Shown one piece after another: positions 1 to 11,400 of a stretch of 64,000 nucleotides of DNA. Each line of letters begins with the position of its first letter. Position 1 is the stretch's first letter. Made by a program: the position numbers and the translations under genes. Source of the stretch: Petrolisthes cinctipes (lineage: Eukaryota; Arthropoda; Malacostraca; Decapoda; Porcellanidae); NCBI GenBank assembly GCA_033782935.1, contig JAWQEG010000411.1, positions 2,477,501-2,541,500 on the forward strand, read 5' to 3'. A model generated the notes under the pieces. That model saw nothing but the letters and a program-made list of their open reading frames with translations, was not told the DNA's origin and searched no databases.

Positions 1-990
1 ATTAAGGCTCAAAACACCCGAAAATAAAATATTTTAGGGTCCCAGAAGCGATCTGTACCTGCCTACTCAGTGCTATAATGTTTTCAAAATATAGGCTCAA
101 AACATGACAAAAATCGATGTTTTAGGTGTATAAAGTCGATATGTGCATGAATCTTCTGTACCCGTTTATATCTCAAATTCGGGCTCAAAACACCCGAAAA
201 TTCGATATTTTTGGGTCCCAGAAGCGATTTGTACATACCTACTTAATGCTAGAATATTTTCAAAATATATGCCAAAAACATGCTAAAAATCGATATTTTA
301 GGTGCCCAAAGGCAATATGTGCATGTATCTTATGTACCCGTTTATATCTCAAATTCAGGCTCAAAACACCCAAAAATTCGATATTTTTGGGTCTCAGAAG
401 CGATCTGTACATGCCTACTCCTTGCTTGCATATTTCAATATACAGACCCAAAACATGCTCAGAATCGATATTTAAGGTGCAAAATATCGATATGTGCATT
501 CATCTTCAGTACTCGTTTATATCTCAAATTCAGACTCAAAACACCCGAAAATTCAATATTTGTGGGTTCCAGAAGCGATCTGTGCATGCCTACTCAGTGT
601 TAGAGTATTTTCAAAACATAGGCCCAAAACATGATGAAAATTGAAATTTTATGTGACCAAAGTCAATATGTGTATGCATCTTCAGTATCCGTTTATATCT
701 CAAATTCAGGCTCAAAACACCCGAAAATTCAATATTTTTGGGTCCCAGAAGCGATCTGTACCTGCCTACTCAGTGCTTGAATGTTTTCAAAATATAGGCT
801 CAAAACATGATAAAAATCGATGTTTTAGGTGTCCAAAGTCAATATGTGCATGCATCTTCTGTACCCGTTTATATCTCAAATTCAGGCTCAAAACACCCAA
901 AAATTCGATATTTTTGGGTCGCAGAAGCGATCTGTACATGCCTACTCACTGCTAAAATATTTTGAAAATATAGGCCAAAAACATGCTAAA
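1..990 (+). repeat. 176-bp satellite, block A
   Basis: About 5.6 tandem monomers. The landmark cccagaagcgat recurs at 41 and 217, and as ctcagaagcgat at 393, giving a 176-bp period. Each monomer holds two related halves of about 88 bp, one starting CAAAACACCCGAAAATTCG and one starting CAAAACATGCTAAAAATCG, both followed by a CGATATTTT..GGT core. The right edge is the DIRS insertion; satellite sequence resumes at 8482 in the same phase. Open frames here are by-products of the repeat and not genes. Confidence 0.97.
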
Positions 991-1039
991 TTAGTGCATT
1001 TGTCGCGGCTTCTAGCCGCTTAAATTGTATTTATTGGTT

Positions 1040-1251
1040 GTGAAACCAGCACAGCTGGATTGCTATAGCATACGCCCCTTCTCAAGCCCAGGCCCCGTAT
1101 AGGCATAATCTGGGTTGGAAGGGTGTATTCCGTGACGATCATCAGAAGTAAATAAAAATTCAAATCTGGCGCTGTACTGATAGTGGAGCCACCTGGTGGT
1201 GGCGTGGTGAGGTATTATCCCCGCTCCGCGCTCTCAGGCAATCGGTCACTC
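1040..1251 (+). repeat. DIRS left inverted terminal repeat
   Basis: Starts GTGAAACCAGCACAGCTGG and ends AATCGGTCACTC. It is the reverse complement of 8259-8470 with only a few mismatches seen by eye. The outermost 991-1039 lies outside the shared inverted repeat and differs from the right terminus, as usual in DIRS elements. Confidence 0.93.
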
Positions 1252-1309
1252 CAATGAGAAAGGAAGAAGTGAATGCCTGCCGCATCGGGAGGTGGGTGGG
1301 TCAGTCAAA

Positions 1310-1411
1310 GCTGTGCTGGTTTCACAACCAATAAATACAATTTAAGCGGCTAGAAGCCGCGACAAATGCACTATTATTGGTATAGTGAAACCAGCACAGC
1401 TGGATTGCTAT
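1310..1411 (-). repeat. DIRS internal complementary region (ICR)
   Basis: Positions 1310-1372 are the reverse complement of the left terminus (about 993-1055). Positions 1374-1411 are the reverse complement of the right terminus (about 8444-8481). The two arms abut, so the ICR is an antisense copy of the circular end-to-end junction. In the DIRS model this region templates completion of the ends. It lies downstream of the recombinase gene, the standard place. Confidence 0.92.
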
Positions 1412-1984
1412 GCATGCGATGCGGTAGGTGGGAGGTGAGGTGGAGGCAATCACGTGCTAGTTAAGAGTGGTTGAGACCAGAGAGCAGGAAAGGTAACCGA
1501 GCACGGTGAGGTAGAAGCTAAAGCAACTCCCAACACTGGCTAGGTGAGTAGCCGTGGTGGGGGTGTAGTAGCTTATCCCATATTACCCGTAGACCATTCT
1601 GTTATAGACCAGAATTGTTACACATAAAGTCTTTATAGGCAGACTCGAGGGTTCGGGTCTAGGAGAGGAGGGGGAGGTGACCATGCACCCCCCCCACCCC
1701 CACCCCACCCCCTTTATTCAAGTCCTCTGAGCTAGGGCTATGGCCCTCGCTCAGGTAATGTGATCCCGAGGGGATGAAGGAGGACACCAGGATGCAGACA
1801 TCCTGTGTAAAAACATATCCTGTCACTCATCATAGTTTGGTAATTGTTTGGAGAATGAATACACAAGAATTCCGTAACAATGTAATTTATTTTATCCGCA
1901 CCATATGTACACGTATGATAGACATGGGGATGAGCATGAAGCTGTACAAGATGGGGATGAAGTATGGGATGATAGTGACGGGAC
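1412..1984. other. DIRS 3' non-coding region
   Basis: No gene seen. The stretch includes a C-rich tract near 1687-1712 and separates the recombinase stop codon from the ICR. It presumably holds the 3' untranslated region of the minus-strand transcript. Confidence 0.6.
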
Positions 1985-2971
1985 TTAAGTCGCCCGACCT
2001 TTTCTCTTCGGGCGGCCCCTCCCCCCCATGTGTCTCCCGCGGGGACCCTGGGGAATGGAGGGTGGAGTACCCATAGCCACACAGGGGGTAGGGGAGAGCG
2101 AGTGGAACAGATACCTCATCCTGAAGGAGGAAGTGGAAGTCCAACCCCCCAAATCCCTAACCCTCTCCACCGAGTGAGTCCTGAGGAAGGCGAGGGAGGC
2201 GGCCACGCCCCTAACGCTGTGAGCCCTCGGGGCGTGTCCGGGATCCCCGTTTTCTATCACTCGGCAGAGAAGGCGAGCGATTGACCTAGGGAAGAGAGGG
2301 TTACCGGACCTAGAGTTGTAGAAGAGGTGGTCCGGAGAAGCCCCTCTCGTCGCCTCCACGTATGCTGAAAAGGCGTGGACTGGGCAGAGGGGGTGGAAAC
2401 TTCCATCCCTCAGGAACGAGGGTACTGCGAGAGGGCCAATTCTGTCGTCAGCCTGCTCGTTCTTAGCTAGAAACGCAGGAGAGGGGGAGATAGTTAGGGA
2501 AGTAAGGTTAGGGCTTACGGAAGAAAAGGCTGTGTGACGGGTCAGGGCTGCCAACTGAGATGCCCTGTACCCTGTAGCTAAGGCGAGCAGGAAGAGAGCT
2601 TTCTGGAGGAGGTGACAAACCTCCAGAGGGACCCCCTCGAAGGTCAGGTAGGAAAGGACGCGGTGAAGGGACCAGGAGGGCGTCTGGGCCCGGTGAGGTG
2701 CGGTCCCCGCCCGAATCACCATCCTCAGGAGAGAGAGAGGCCTCTCCGAAACCTTAATGTTAAAACCCAGGAGGAGGGGATCAGACAGGGCTGCGTGATG
2801 CGCAAGCACCGTCGCCGGGGCCCTGTTGGTGGAATCGGCGAGCCACGTGAGGAATTCCAGGACTGTGTCCTCCGAGATGACCATGGAGGGGTGTCTTCGC
2901 AAGAAGTCATGGAATCTTTTCCAGCACAATTCGTACTGTCGCACCGACGACTGACGATGAGCCCTCAACAT
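1985..2971 (-). CDS. DIRS tyrosine recombinase (YR)
   Basis: Phage-integrase-type recombinase that would insert the circular DIRS DNA. The open frame extends further upstream (to 4264) but there it is only antisense-frame overlap with RT/RNase H. The ATG at 2971 overlaps the end of the RT frame (stop at 2965) by 7 bases, and homologous-looking sequence may begin slightly before it. Visible catalytic residues: Arg I in ATGYRASQLAAL, the HxxR box as HSVRG, the Trp of GGWTS, and the nucleophile Tyr in FRMRYLF. The tail is basic and Gly/Arg-rich. No internal stop is seen, so this is the best-preserved gene of the element. Use of a start overlapping the RT stop suggests reinitiation or a separate transcript, which is inference. 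Confidence 0.85.
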   Translation of the reverse strand: MLRAHRQSSVRQYELCWKRFHDFLRRHPSMVISEDTVLEFLTWLADSTNRAPATVLAHHAALSDPLLLGFNIKVSERPLSLLRMVIRAGTAPHRAQTPSWSLHRVLSYLTFEGVPLEVCHLLQKALFLLALATGYRASQLAALTRHTAFSSVSPNLTSLTISPSPAFLAKNEQADDRIGPLAVPSFLRDGSFHPLCPVHAFSAYVEATRGASPDHLFYNSRSGNPLFPRSIARLLCRVIENGDPGHAPRAHSVRGVAASLAFLRTHSVERVRDLGGWTSTSSFRMRYLFHSLSPTPCVAMGTPPSIPQGPRGRHMGGRGRPKRKGRAT

Positions 2972-4905
2972 CTTGTCCACTGTCTCCTTAGTGAACCTTT
3001 TGCTGAGGACTCCCCGTAGAAACTCCAAGCGTGTAGTTTCAGTGACGCTTGGAGTGGTGCAGACAGGGTGCTGGAGAGGCACGTCGATCCCAACTGAAGG
3101 GGATGAGGGCACCACCGGGACAATTCTCCGAACCACGGCTGTGCTGGCCAGAGGGGGGCTATGAGGAGAACCCTCCCCCTGAAAGTGCGCAGCTTGAGGA
3201 TCGCCTTCAAGAGGACTGACGTAGCTGGGGGTGGGAAGAGGTAGAGATGCCCCCACCTGTTCCAGTCCTCTGTGAAGGCGTCCGGGCCTCCCGCCTCTGT
3301 TCTGGACGAGAATGTCAGGAACAGAGAAAGTAGGGCCGTGGATGGGTAGGCGAATAGGTCCACCTCCGGTGTCCCGTAGCGAAGGCAGAGAGACTCGAAC
3401 ACAAGGGGACGCAGTTGCCACTCGACTGACGTCCCCCTGAACCTGGATAGGGCGTCCGCCTAATCGTTCTCCCGCCCTGGCACGTAGCGGGCCGAGAGGT
3501 GAATGCACCTCTTGGCCGCTATTGCAAAAATCTGTTCTGACAGGGACAGGAGAATTTCCGACCATGCGGTGCCCTGTTTCTGCAGGCACTGCACGGCCGC
3601 AACATTGTCCATATCGAAGCGGATGCCTATCCTGGCAAACTGAGGGTGTCTGTTGAGCCATTCCTTCGCTACCATCAACTCCCGGGCGTTGATGTGCAGT
3701 AGCCTCTCCCCTTCCTTCCATCCCCTGCAACGCTGATGTCCCAGGCAAGACTGGTACCCCCAGCCTACGTCCGATGCGTCTGTCGCCACCGTGATCCTTG
3801 GGGGAGGGAACACCCAGGGGACCCGCTGACGCAGGGCACCGGGACGTAGCCAGGGGCGAAGGAGGCGGTGGAGAGAGGGGGACACTTGCCTGGGAAGGTC
3901 CCTGTGTGCGGGGGAAAGGTGGAGGTTTACCTCCCGCGTCAGCCTCCTGTGTTTCAATCGTCCCAGGGGCATTGCAGGGGCCGCGAAATTTAGGGACCCG
4001 AGCAATGATTCCCACTGGCGGCGAGAGAAAGTACGGGAAAAATGCGCCTGGCGGACGTGGCGGAGGGTCCGGCGGGCATTGTCTGGAGCGAGAGAGAGGG
4101 TGGCCGAAAGAGAGTCCCACTCTATTCCTAGCCAACACAGTTTGCGAGTGGGAGTGAGAGAGGACTTGGGGATGTTCAACAGGAACCCCATTTCCTCTAG
4201 CACTCCCCTCGCTACCCGGACGTTGTTTGCTACCTGCTCCTTGGAAGGGGCGTGAAGCAACCAATCATCCAGGTACATGAGGGTGGGGACACCCGCCTCT
4301 GCCAGACGGGATGCCACCACCCTCACGAGCTTTGTGAAGACTCGCGGAGCTAGAGAAAGACCGAAAGGGAGCCTGGTAAACTGGAACGTCTTGGTCCCCA
4401 CCTGGAAGGCCAGAAAACGGCGAAACCTGGAGTGGATCGGGACTTGCCAGTACGCATCCTTGAGATCCAGCGATGCTAATCAGTCTCCCTTCCTTAGAAC
4501 TGTGCGGACCTGAGCAACCGAAACCATCCTGAAACGTAAGGTTTTCACAAATTTGTTTAGTTTGCTCAGGTCCATCACCAATCTCGTTTTTCCCTGGTCC
4601 TTTTTGGGGACCGTGAATAAACGAGAAAGAAAGACCCTTCCCGTCGCCCGCTCCACTACCCCTTTTTCCCGCATTTCTAACACATGCGGGACGACCGAAA
4701 GTGACACTTTGGTTGAGGCAGGAGGTAGACGTAGTGGCTGTAACGGGAAGAGACAGGTGTCAGTGAGAGTACAGTTAATCCTAGTCCCCGGGGCCCGAGG
4801 GACCCGGGGATGGTTGGAGGGTAAATGACAGGAGAGGCAGAGATTTTGACCGCAAGGGAAACTCTGATTTTGACCTAACGGTAACCCAAGGACGGGATTA
4901 GGCAT
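2965..4905 (-). pseudogene. DIRS reverse transcriptase / RNase H, two in-frame stops
   Basis: One reading frame (4905 to 2965) carries RT then RNase H. The N-terminal part has the fingers region (FTVPKKDQGKTRLVMDLSKLN). The palm has TRLPFGLSLAPRVF and the active-site box as MYLDDWLL. RNase H shows TDAS, NARELM and FDMDN acidic positions. A linker typical of DIRS (APLWPAQPWF) follows. TGA at 4480-4482 and TAG at 3460-3462 interrupt the frame. Both sit where the family has Trp (after ..RKGD and ..GREND), so both look like G-to-A changes on the coding strand. No frameshift is needed to connect the three pieces. A Dam-like methyltransferase, present in some DIRS1-type elements, is not clearly visible. 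Without readthrough the product would be inactive. Confidence 0.88.
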
Positions 4906-5273
4906 AAGTCATATTTCAGAACAGGAGAGATAACAGTTACTCACCGGAACAGTTATCCAGGGCCATGACAGGCCCTGGCGAATTATCCTTGCTGCCCAGC
5001 CGTGGGCGGGCCAGGCTGCTGACCACCCTGTGAGGCAGCCCAGAGTGGGACCCTCAAGTGGAGCGGTCCTTCTGGGAGGGGTGGTTGAAGGAGGACTTGG
5101 GCTTGCTGTAGGGCTTGGAGCCCTGTCCCCTTCCTCGAAAAGGCTGCTGGCCCCTCTGGGAGGGCCTGTTGTGTGCCTTCGGGGGAGTGGGGTACGAGGG
5201 CCTCGGCAGTCTGGAAGGCTGGGAGGGCCTTCGGGGCTGGTAGGCTGGTCTGGATGGCTGTGGGGCACGTGGC

Positions 5274-5376
5274 CTACGGACAAACAGAACGATTAGGAAC
5301 CAAAGTAGACCCGAATAATCCTTCCATTTCACCCCCCGTGAAAACTCAGGTAAGTAGAACAACGAGAGGTACTTAC
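5274..5376 (-). other. Predicted intron in DIRS gag
   Basis: Minus-strand donor GTAAGT and acceptor TTTGTCCGTAG. Joining 5377 to 5273 completes a Lys codon and keeps the frame from ..KPSTS into PRAPQPSRP. Length 103 bp. Reading straight through would hit the TAA made by the donor itself. Confidence 0.65.
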
Positions 5377-5637
5377 TTGGAGGTAGAGGGTTTTGGTAAG
5401 TTGATTACCGCTGGGAGGGAGGCGAAGATTGTATCTGTCGCCGGTTGATCAAAGAGGGCAGGGGAAAGGGGGGCAGCTCGCACCACTCCCCTCTGTGCCA
5501 TCTCCGGCGCAGATTTAGCCGCCGCCTGGCGGGCTGCCAGTCTCGCTTCGGCGAAAACCTTCGCCTCCTCCCGCATGTTGTGGGTTGCCATCGACGCCAC
5601 GCCCTCCATCACGGTAGCCATGGAAGAGAGGGTGTCA

Positions 5638-5755
5638 CTGTAAGGGGTAAACAAGGAAAAAACCGAGCGAACCCGGGAATAAGTACCCGGGAGTAACAGA
5701 GAGACCCTCTACCCCGTATCCCTTAAGTAACATGACACACGAGTAAGGTACTCAC
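5638..5755 (-). other. Predicted intron in DIRS gag
   Basis: Minus-strand donor GTGAGT follows an exon ending in two bases of an Ala codon. The acceptor is pyrimidine-rich, ending TTACAG. Joining 5756 to 5637 keeps the frame between ..MSGIQL and DTLSSMAT. Length 118 bp. Confidence 0.65.
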
Positions 5756-7446
5756 GCTAGCTGTATACCCGACATCTCGTGGTAGGTGTTGGTGAGGGCG
5801 TTGAGGCAGTCCCTGATAAGCGCAGCGGCTGCCCCCGTGGAGATGGTGTGGGCCAACTCCAAGCGGGCAGCAGACTCCGCCTGCCGCAACTTGCCATCGG
5901 GCTCCTTCAGCTGATAGGGGACCGGGGGCTCCTTCTCCGTCTTCCACAGGCATTCCCTCAAGCCCGGGGGGGCACGGGAATGAGGGAGGATGACGGGGAA
6001 AGACGGAGGAGGGGGCTTCCTGGGCGCGCTGTGCCTCTGGTGGTCCAGGGACTTAAGGAGAAGGGCTGGGATGTCCAGGTCCCCTTCGCCCTTATCCCCC
6101 GGGAAGTACGCGTCCGGGGAAAGGAGGACTGCCGTGTTCCCGTGGGAGCAGTCAATCCTCCAAGCCTCGGACAAGTGTAACTGGCTGTACCCCACCAGAA
6201 AACCCATCGCGACCAGGGTAGCCGCAGAGGACACTCTCGATGAAGTGGGTACGGGCGCTGAGATAGGACGGACCTTGTAGAAGGGAATAGCGTCGCCCTT
6301 CTCATCCGCCCCCCCACTTCACCAGGACGTCATCCCTCCGGGTCCACACGTCTGGCTGAGCCGTGTCCGGAGACCAAGCCACCAGTCTGCCCTCCTCCGA
6401 AGAGTGGGTCCAGGCAGGAGGGAGAAGAGCCCAAGAGTAGGGAAGGTATCCGTCGCCCGCAGAAGGGGGTGACAGGGATGGAGGTGAGGAGGTAACCAAC
6501 TCCTCAGCTACGTCTCCCGACGGAGACTCGAGTCCCGGGGAAACGGGAGGAATGATAATGACTCCCACATCCCCGGGAGGACTCGCGCCCTCGACGGGAG
6601 CAGAAGCGGGAGGAGGGGGAAGGGTGGGAGAAGGAGCGGGTTCCGGAGCAACAGCCGGAGGCTGCGCGGTGGAGACCCCAGGAAAAGCGTGAGGAATAAG
6701 GGTGTGGAAGATCTTCACTATCTTCCTCGACGAGGGGCTGTCCCCCCCCCCCCCCGCTTACCCTTGCGGGATTTGCGGGCGGGCGAAGGAGAGCTCCCCG
6801 ACGACGAAGAAGAGGAAGAAGAAGACGACGAAGATGAGGAGGAAGGAGAACGGCGATGAGCCCGGGACTTCCTGGAGTGGCGGGACCTTTTAGCCGAACG
6901 CTTGCGTCCCCTAGAGAGACCTGAGGAGCCGGCTCTAGCAGGAGGCGAAGCTGGGGGTTTCCTGCTGGGCCCTTGTACCGGTGAGGTAGTCGGGGGAACC
7001 AGCGCGACAGACTCGCTCGTTTCCCAGGGGGCGAAGCCCCGAGAAGGAGTCGTAGTACCGTCTAGGGAAGGAGGCTCAATCTCTCGGGCCTCAGGAGGTT
7101 CTAGCCCCTGAGACTCCGAGAGACAGGAAGAAGGGTAACGGGTCCTGAACAAACCCAGGTCCACTCCCAAAATCGGGTCCACCCACGCCAAAGAAGAACC
7201 GTCTCGTTTATGGGCCATTCTCCTAGCCCTCGTCCACGCCATACGAAGAGAAGCAAGGGCGGGGAGCTTGGAGCGGGCAGAAGGGGAGGAAACCCGACAC
7301 AACTCAGCCCAGGGGCGGCACACACCACACGCCAAAGGGTCGTAACCCAAGGGAGTGAAGCAGGGTGCGTGAGGCGAACAGTGCAGGTGTCCGTCAGGAG
7401 AGACCCGCACAGTACACCCCGAAGCAGCACAAAGGGCACGAGTAGG

Positions 7447-8258
7447 CTGAGGAAGAAAAGAATACACAAACATGGGTTAACACGTGCATACACTGGAACA
7501 CAGAAGACACGGAAACCCCCCCAAACAAGGAGAAGTAGCGCGGGAAACACCCGCTGAACCCAGGGGCCAGGACACGACCCCCCAATCTCGCGCACACCCG
7601 ACCAGGGAAAAACCCCGTAAAACCAGAAAACAGCCCGCCACATGGAGCGGGTAAAAAAGACCCCCCCGGACAGAAGGATCCCGAAGGAGGGGGAATGGAG
7701 GGGACCCAGTAGCCTGAGAAGGAACACCCCAGGCTAAAAATACTGGAAAAACACCAAAAATTACTAAAAAAAACCCGCACGGGGGAGGAAGAGAGAACCA
7801 GGGCACAATTCTCACTCCCCCCTACCGAGAGGGGACACACAATAATCGGGGAAGGCAAGAGGAAGGGCTGCAAAGACCCCACACGCACACCACGTGGGGA
7901 GGTGAAGGCCCCACGTGGAGACGCTAACCTCGCTAAAAAAAACCAGAAACCCCAATAAAACACACACGATGAATGTACTAGTGGCAGGAGGAAAGGTGAA
8001 AGGGGGGAATGAAGGAGAAAAACTCCGAAAAAGAAGGCCCAAAAGCCCCCTTCGCTTAGGGAAGAGAGAACTCAGTCCTAAAGAAAAATAAACCCCCACA
8101 AACACACCTAAACCCTCCTAGAATACACACACACACTATACATCTGCAAAGCAGGCCAGCCACTAGAACACAAAAGAAACAATAGCAGGAACACGAGACA
8201 CAATACCATACCGTAGCAGTGAGGAGCGAGGATGTTGACTGGGACGTGTTCCGCGACA
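7447..8258. other. DIRS 5' leader region
   Basis: No supported gene. The minus-strand open frames here have unusual composition (Phe/Ser/Cys-rich) and no recognised motif. A donor-like GTATGG at about 8213 and the strong acceptor at 7447 suggest most of the stretch may be a leader intron. Confidence 0.4.
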
Positions 8259-8470
8259 GAGTGACCGATTGCCTGAGAGCGCGGAGCGGGGCTAATACCT
8301 CACCACGCCACCACCAGGTGGCTCCACTATCAGTACAGCGCCAGATTTGAATTTTTATTTACTTCTGATGATCGTCACGGAATAGACCCTTCCAACCCAG
8401 ATTATGCCTATACGGGGCCTGGGCATGAGAAGGGGCGTATTCTATAGCAATCCAGCTGTGCTGGTTTCAC
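8259..8470 (-). repeat. DIRS right inverted terminal repeat
   Basis: Reverse complement of 1040-1251. The outer end 8471-8481 (tataccaataa) is unique to this terminus and is repeated in antisense in the ICR. Satellite sequence resumes immediately with aatcgatatttt. Confidence 0.93.
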
Positions 8471-8481
8471 TATACCAATAA

Positions 8482-11400
8482 ATCGATATTTTAGGTGCCC
8501 AAAGACGATATGTGCATGCATCTTCTGTACCCGTTTATATCTCAAATTCAGGCTCAAAACACCCAAAAATTCGATATTTTTGGGTCCCAGAAGCGATCTG
8601 TACATGCCTACTCCTTGCTCGCATATTTCAAAATACAGACCCAAAACATGCTCAAAATCGATATTTTGGGTGCCCAAAGTCGATATGTGCATGCATCTTC
8701 AGTACCCGTTTATATCTCAAATTAAAGCTCAAAACACCCGAAAATTCGATATTTTTGGGTCCCAGAAGCGATCTGTACCTGCCTACTCAGTGCTAGAATG
8801 TTTTCAAATTATAGGCTCAAAACATGATAAAAATCGATGTTTTAGGTGTCCAATGTCGATATGTGCATGCATCTTCTGTACCCGTTTATATCTCAAAGTC
8901 AGGCTCAAAACACTCAAAAATTCGATATTTTTGAATCCCAGAGGCGATCTGTACATGCCTACTCCTTGCTAGAATATTTTCAAGATAAAGACCCAAAACA
9001 TGCTAAAAATCGATATTTTAGGTGCACTAAGACGATATGTGCATGCATCTAATGTACCCGTTTATATCTCAAATTCAGGCTCAAAACACCCAAAAATTCG
9101 ATATTTTTGGGTCCCAGAAGCGATCTGTACATGCCTACTCCTTGCTAGAATGTTTTCAAGATACAGACCCAAAACATGCTCAAAATCGATATTTTGGGTG
9201 CCCAAAGTCGATATGTGCTTGCATCTTCAGTACTCGTTTATATCTCAAATTAAAGCTCAAAATACCCGAAAAATCAATATTTTTGGGTCCCAGAAGCGAT
9301 CTGTACCTGCCTACTCAGTGCTAAAATGTTTTCAAAATATAGGCTCAAAACATGATAAAAATCGATGTTTTAGGTGTCCAAAGTCGATATGTGCATGCAT
9401 CTTCTGTACCCGTTTATATCTCAAATTCAGGCTCAAAACACACAAAAATTCGATATTTTTGGGTCCCAGAAGCGATCTGTACATGCCTACTCAGTGCTAG
9501 AATATTTTCATAATATAGGCCCAAAACATGCTCAAAATCGATATTTTAGGTGCCAAAAGTCGATATGTGCATGAATCTTCTGTACCCGTTTTTATCTCAA
9601 ATTCAAGCTCAAAACACCCAAAAATTCGATATTTTTGGGTCCAAGAAGCGATATGTACATGCCTACTCCTTGCAAGCATATTTCAATATATAGACCCAAA
9701 ACATGCTCAAAATCGATATTTTAAGTGCAAAATGTCGATATGTGCATGCATTTTCAGTACCCGTTTATATCTTAAATTCAGGCTCAAAACACCCGAAAAT
9801 TCGATATTTTTGAGTCCCAAAAGCGATCTGTACATGCCTACTCCGTGTTAGAGTATTTTCAAAATACAGGCCCAAAACATGCTGAAAATCGATATTTTAG
9901 GTGTCCAAAGTCAATACGTGTATGCATCTTCTGTACCCTTTTATATCCCAAATTCAGGCTCAAAACACCCGAAAATTCGATATTTTTTGGTCGTAGAAGT
10001 AATTTGTACATGCCTACTCCTTGCTAGAATGTTTTCAAGATACAGACCTAAAACATGCTTAAAATCGATATTTTAGATGCAAAAAGTCGATATGTGCATG
10101 CATCTTCAGTACCAGTTTATATCTCAAATTCAGGCTAAAAACACCCGAAAAATCAATATTTTTGGGTCTCAGAAGCGATCTGTACATGCCTACTCCTTGT
10201 TAGAGTATTTTCATAATACAGGTCTAAAACATGCTGAAAATCGATATTTTAGGTGTCCAAAGTCAATATGTGTATGGATCTTCTGTACCCGTTTATATCA
10301 CAAATTCAGGCTCAAAACACGCGAAAATTCAAAATCTTTGGGTCCCAGAAGCGATCTGTTCATGCCTACTCCTTGCTAGAATGTTTTCAAGATACAGACC
10401 CAAAACATGCTATAAATCGATATTTTAGGTGCCCAAAGTGCATGCACCTTCTGTATCCGTTTATATCTCAAATTCAGAATCAAAACACCCGAAAATTTAA
10501 TATTTTTGGGTCCCAGAAGCGATCTGTACATGCCTAATCCGTGTTAGAGTATTTTCAAAACATAGGCCCAAAACATGATGAAAATTGATATATTAGGTGC
10601 CCAAAGTCAATATGTGCATTCATCTTCAGTACCCGTTTATATCTCAAATTCAGGCTCAAAACACCCAAAAATTCGATATTTTTGAGTCCCTGAAGTGATC
10701 TGTACATGCCTACTCCGTGTAAGAGTATTTTAAAAATACAGGCCCAAAACATGCTGAAAATCGATATTTTAGGTGCCCAAAGTCAATTTGTGTATGCATC
10801 TTCTGTACCCGTTTATATCCCAAATTCAGGCTCAAAACACCCGAAAATTCGATATTTTTGGGTCCCAGAAGCGATCTGTACATGCCTACTCAGTGCTAGA
10901 ATATTTTCAAAATATTGCCCCAAAACATGCTTAAAATCGATATTTTAGGTGCACAAAGTCAATATGTGCATTTATCTTCTGTACCCGTTTATATCTCAAA
11001 TTCAGGCTCAAAACACCCGAAAATTCGATATTTTTGGGTCCCAGAAGCGATCTGTACATGCCTACTCACTACTAGAATATTTTCAAAATTAAGGCCAAAA
11101 ACATGCTCAAAATCGATATTTTAGATGCCCAAAGTCGATATGTGCATGAATCTTCTGTAGCCGTTTATATCCCAAATTCAGGCTCAAAACACCCGTAAAT
11201 TCAACATTTTTGGGTCCCAGAAGCAATCTGTACATGCCTACTCAGTGTTAGAATATTTTCATAATATAGGCCCAAAACAAAATGAAAATCGATATTTTAG
11301 GTGCCCAAAGTCAATATGTGTATGCATCTTCAGTACCCGTTTATATCTCAAATTCAGGCTCAAAACACCCGAAAATTCGATATTTTTGAGTCCCTGAAGC

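Larger units (their letters stand above)
5054..7446 (-). pseudogene. DIRS gag-like gene with predicted spliceosomal introns
   Basis: Gag-like structural protein. The first recognisable exon begins at 7446, right after a polypyrimidine-CAG acceptor. It starts with Cys/His spacing (CAASGC..HCSPHAPC..CGVC) resembling DIRS gag zinc-binding motifs, then a Ser/Arg-rich tract and an acidic/proline-rich middle. Two GT-AG introns restore frame exactly: 5755-5638 (donor GC|GTGAGT, acceptor TTACAG|TG) and 5376-5274 (donor AA|GTAAGT, acceptor CCGTAG|GCC). The last exon (5273-5054) is Pro/Arg/Gly-rich and ends at a stop. Breaks: a 7-C run near 6310 shifts the frame by one, and the 13-C run near 6741-6755 coincides with another frame change. 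A 5' leader intron from a donor near 8213 to 7447 is possible. The exact start is unknown. Confidence 0.62.
991..8481 (-). mobile_element. DIRS-like tyrosine-recombinase retrotransposon, full length
   Basis: A GC-rich block inside AT-rich satellite with the DIRS hallmarks: 212-bp inverted terminal repeats (1040-1251 and 8259-8470), an internal complementary region (1310-1411) that repeats both termini back to back, and on the minus strand gag, RT/RNase H and tyrosine recombinase in that order. DIRS elements integrate a circular intermediate with the recombinase instead of an integrase and make no target-site duplication. That fits here: the left flank ending catgctaaa joins the right flank aatcgatatttt to give an uninterrupted satellite monomer. 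Ends are accurate to a few bases. The coding genes are damaged, so this copy is probably not autonomous. Confidence 0.93.

Noticed and set aside
2965..3460. A Dam-like methyltransferase domain in the DIRS element
   Set aside because: Some DIRS1-type elements have one, but here I see only the usual linker (FPPPATS, APLWPAQPWF) and no clear methyltransferase motif.
3798..4157. GC-rich plus-strand open frames across the DIRS element (3798-4157, 5030-5296, 5779-6180 and others)
   Set aside because: Antisense shadows of the minus-strand DIRS genes, without motifs.
1985..4264. The whole 759-codon minus-strand frame as one protein
   Set aside because: Only the part after about 3050 is recombinase. 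The earlier part overlaps RT/RNase H in another frame and is Pro/Arg-rich shadow translation.
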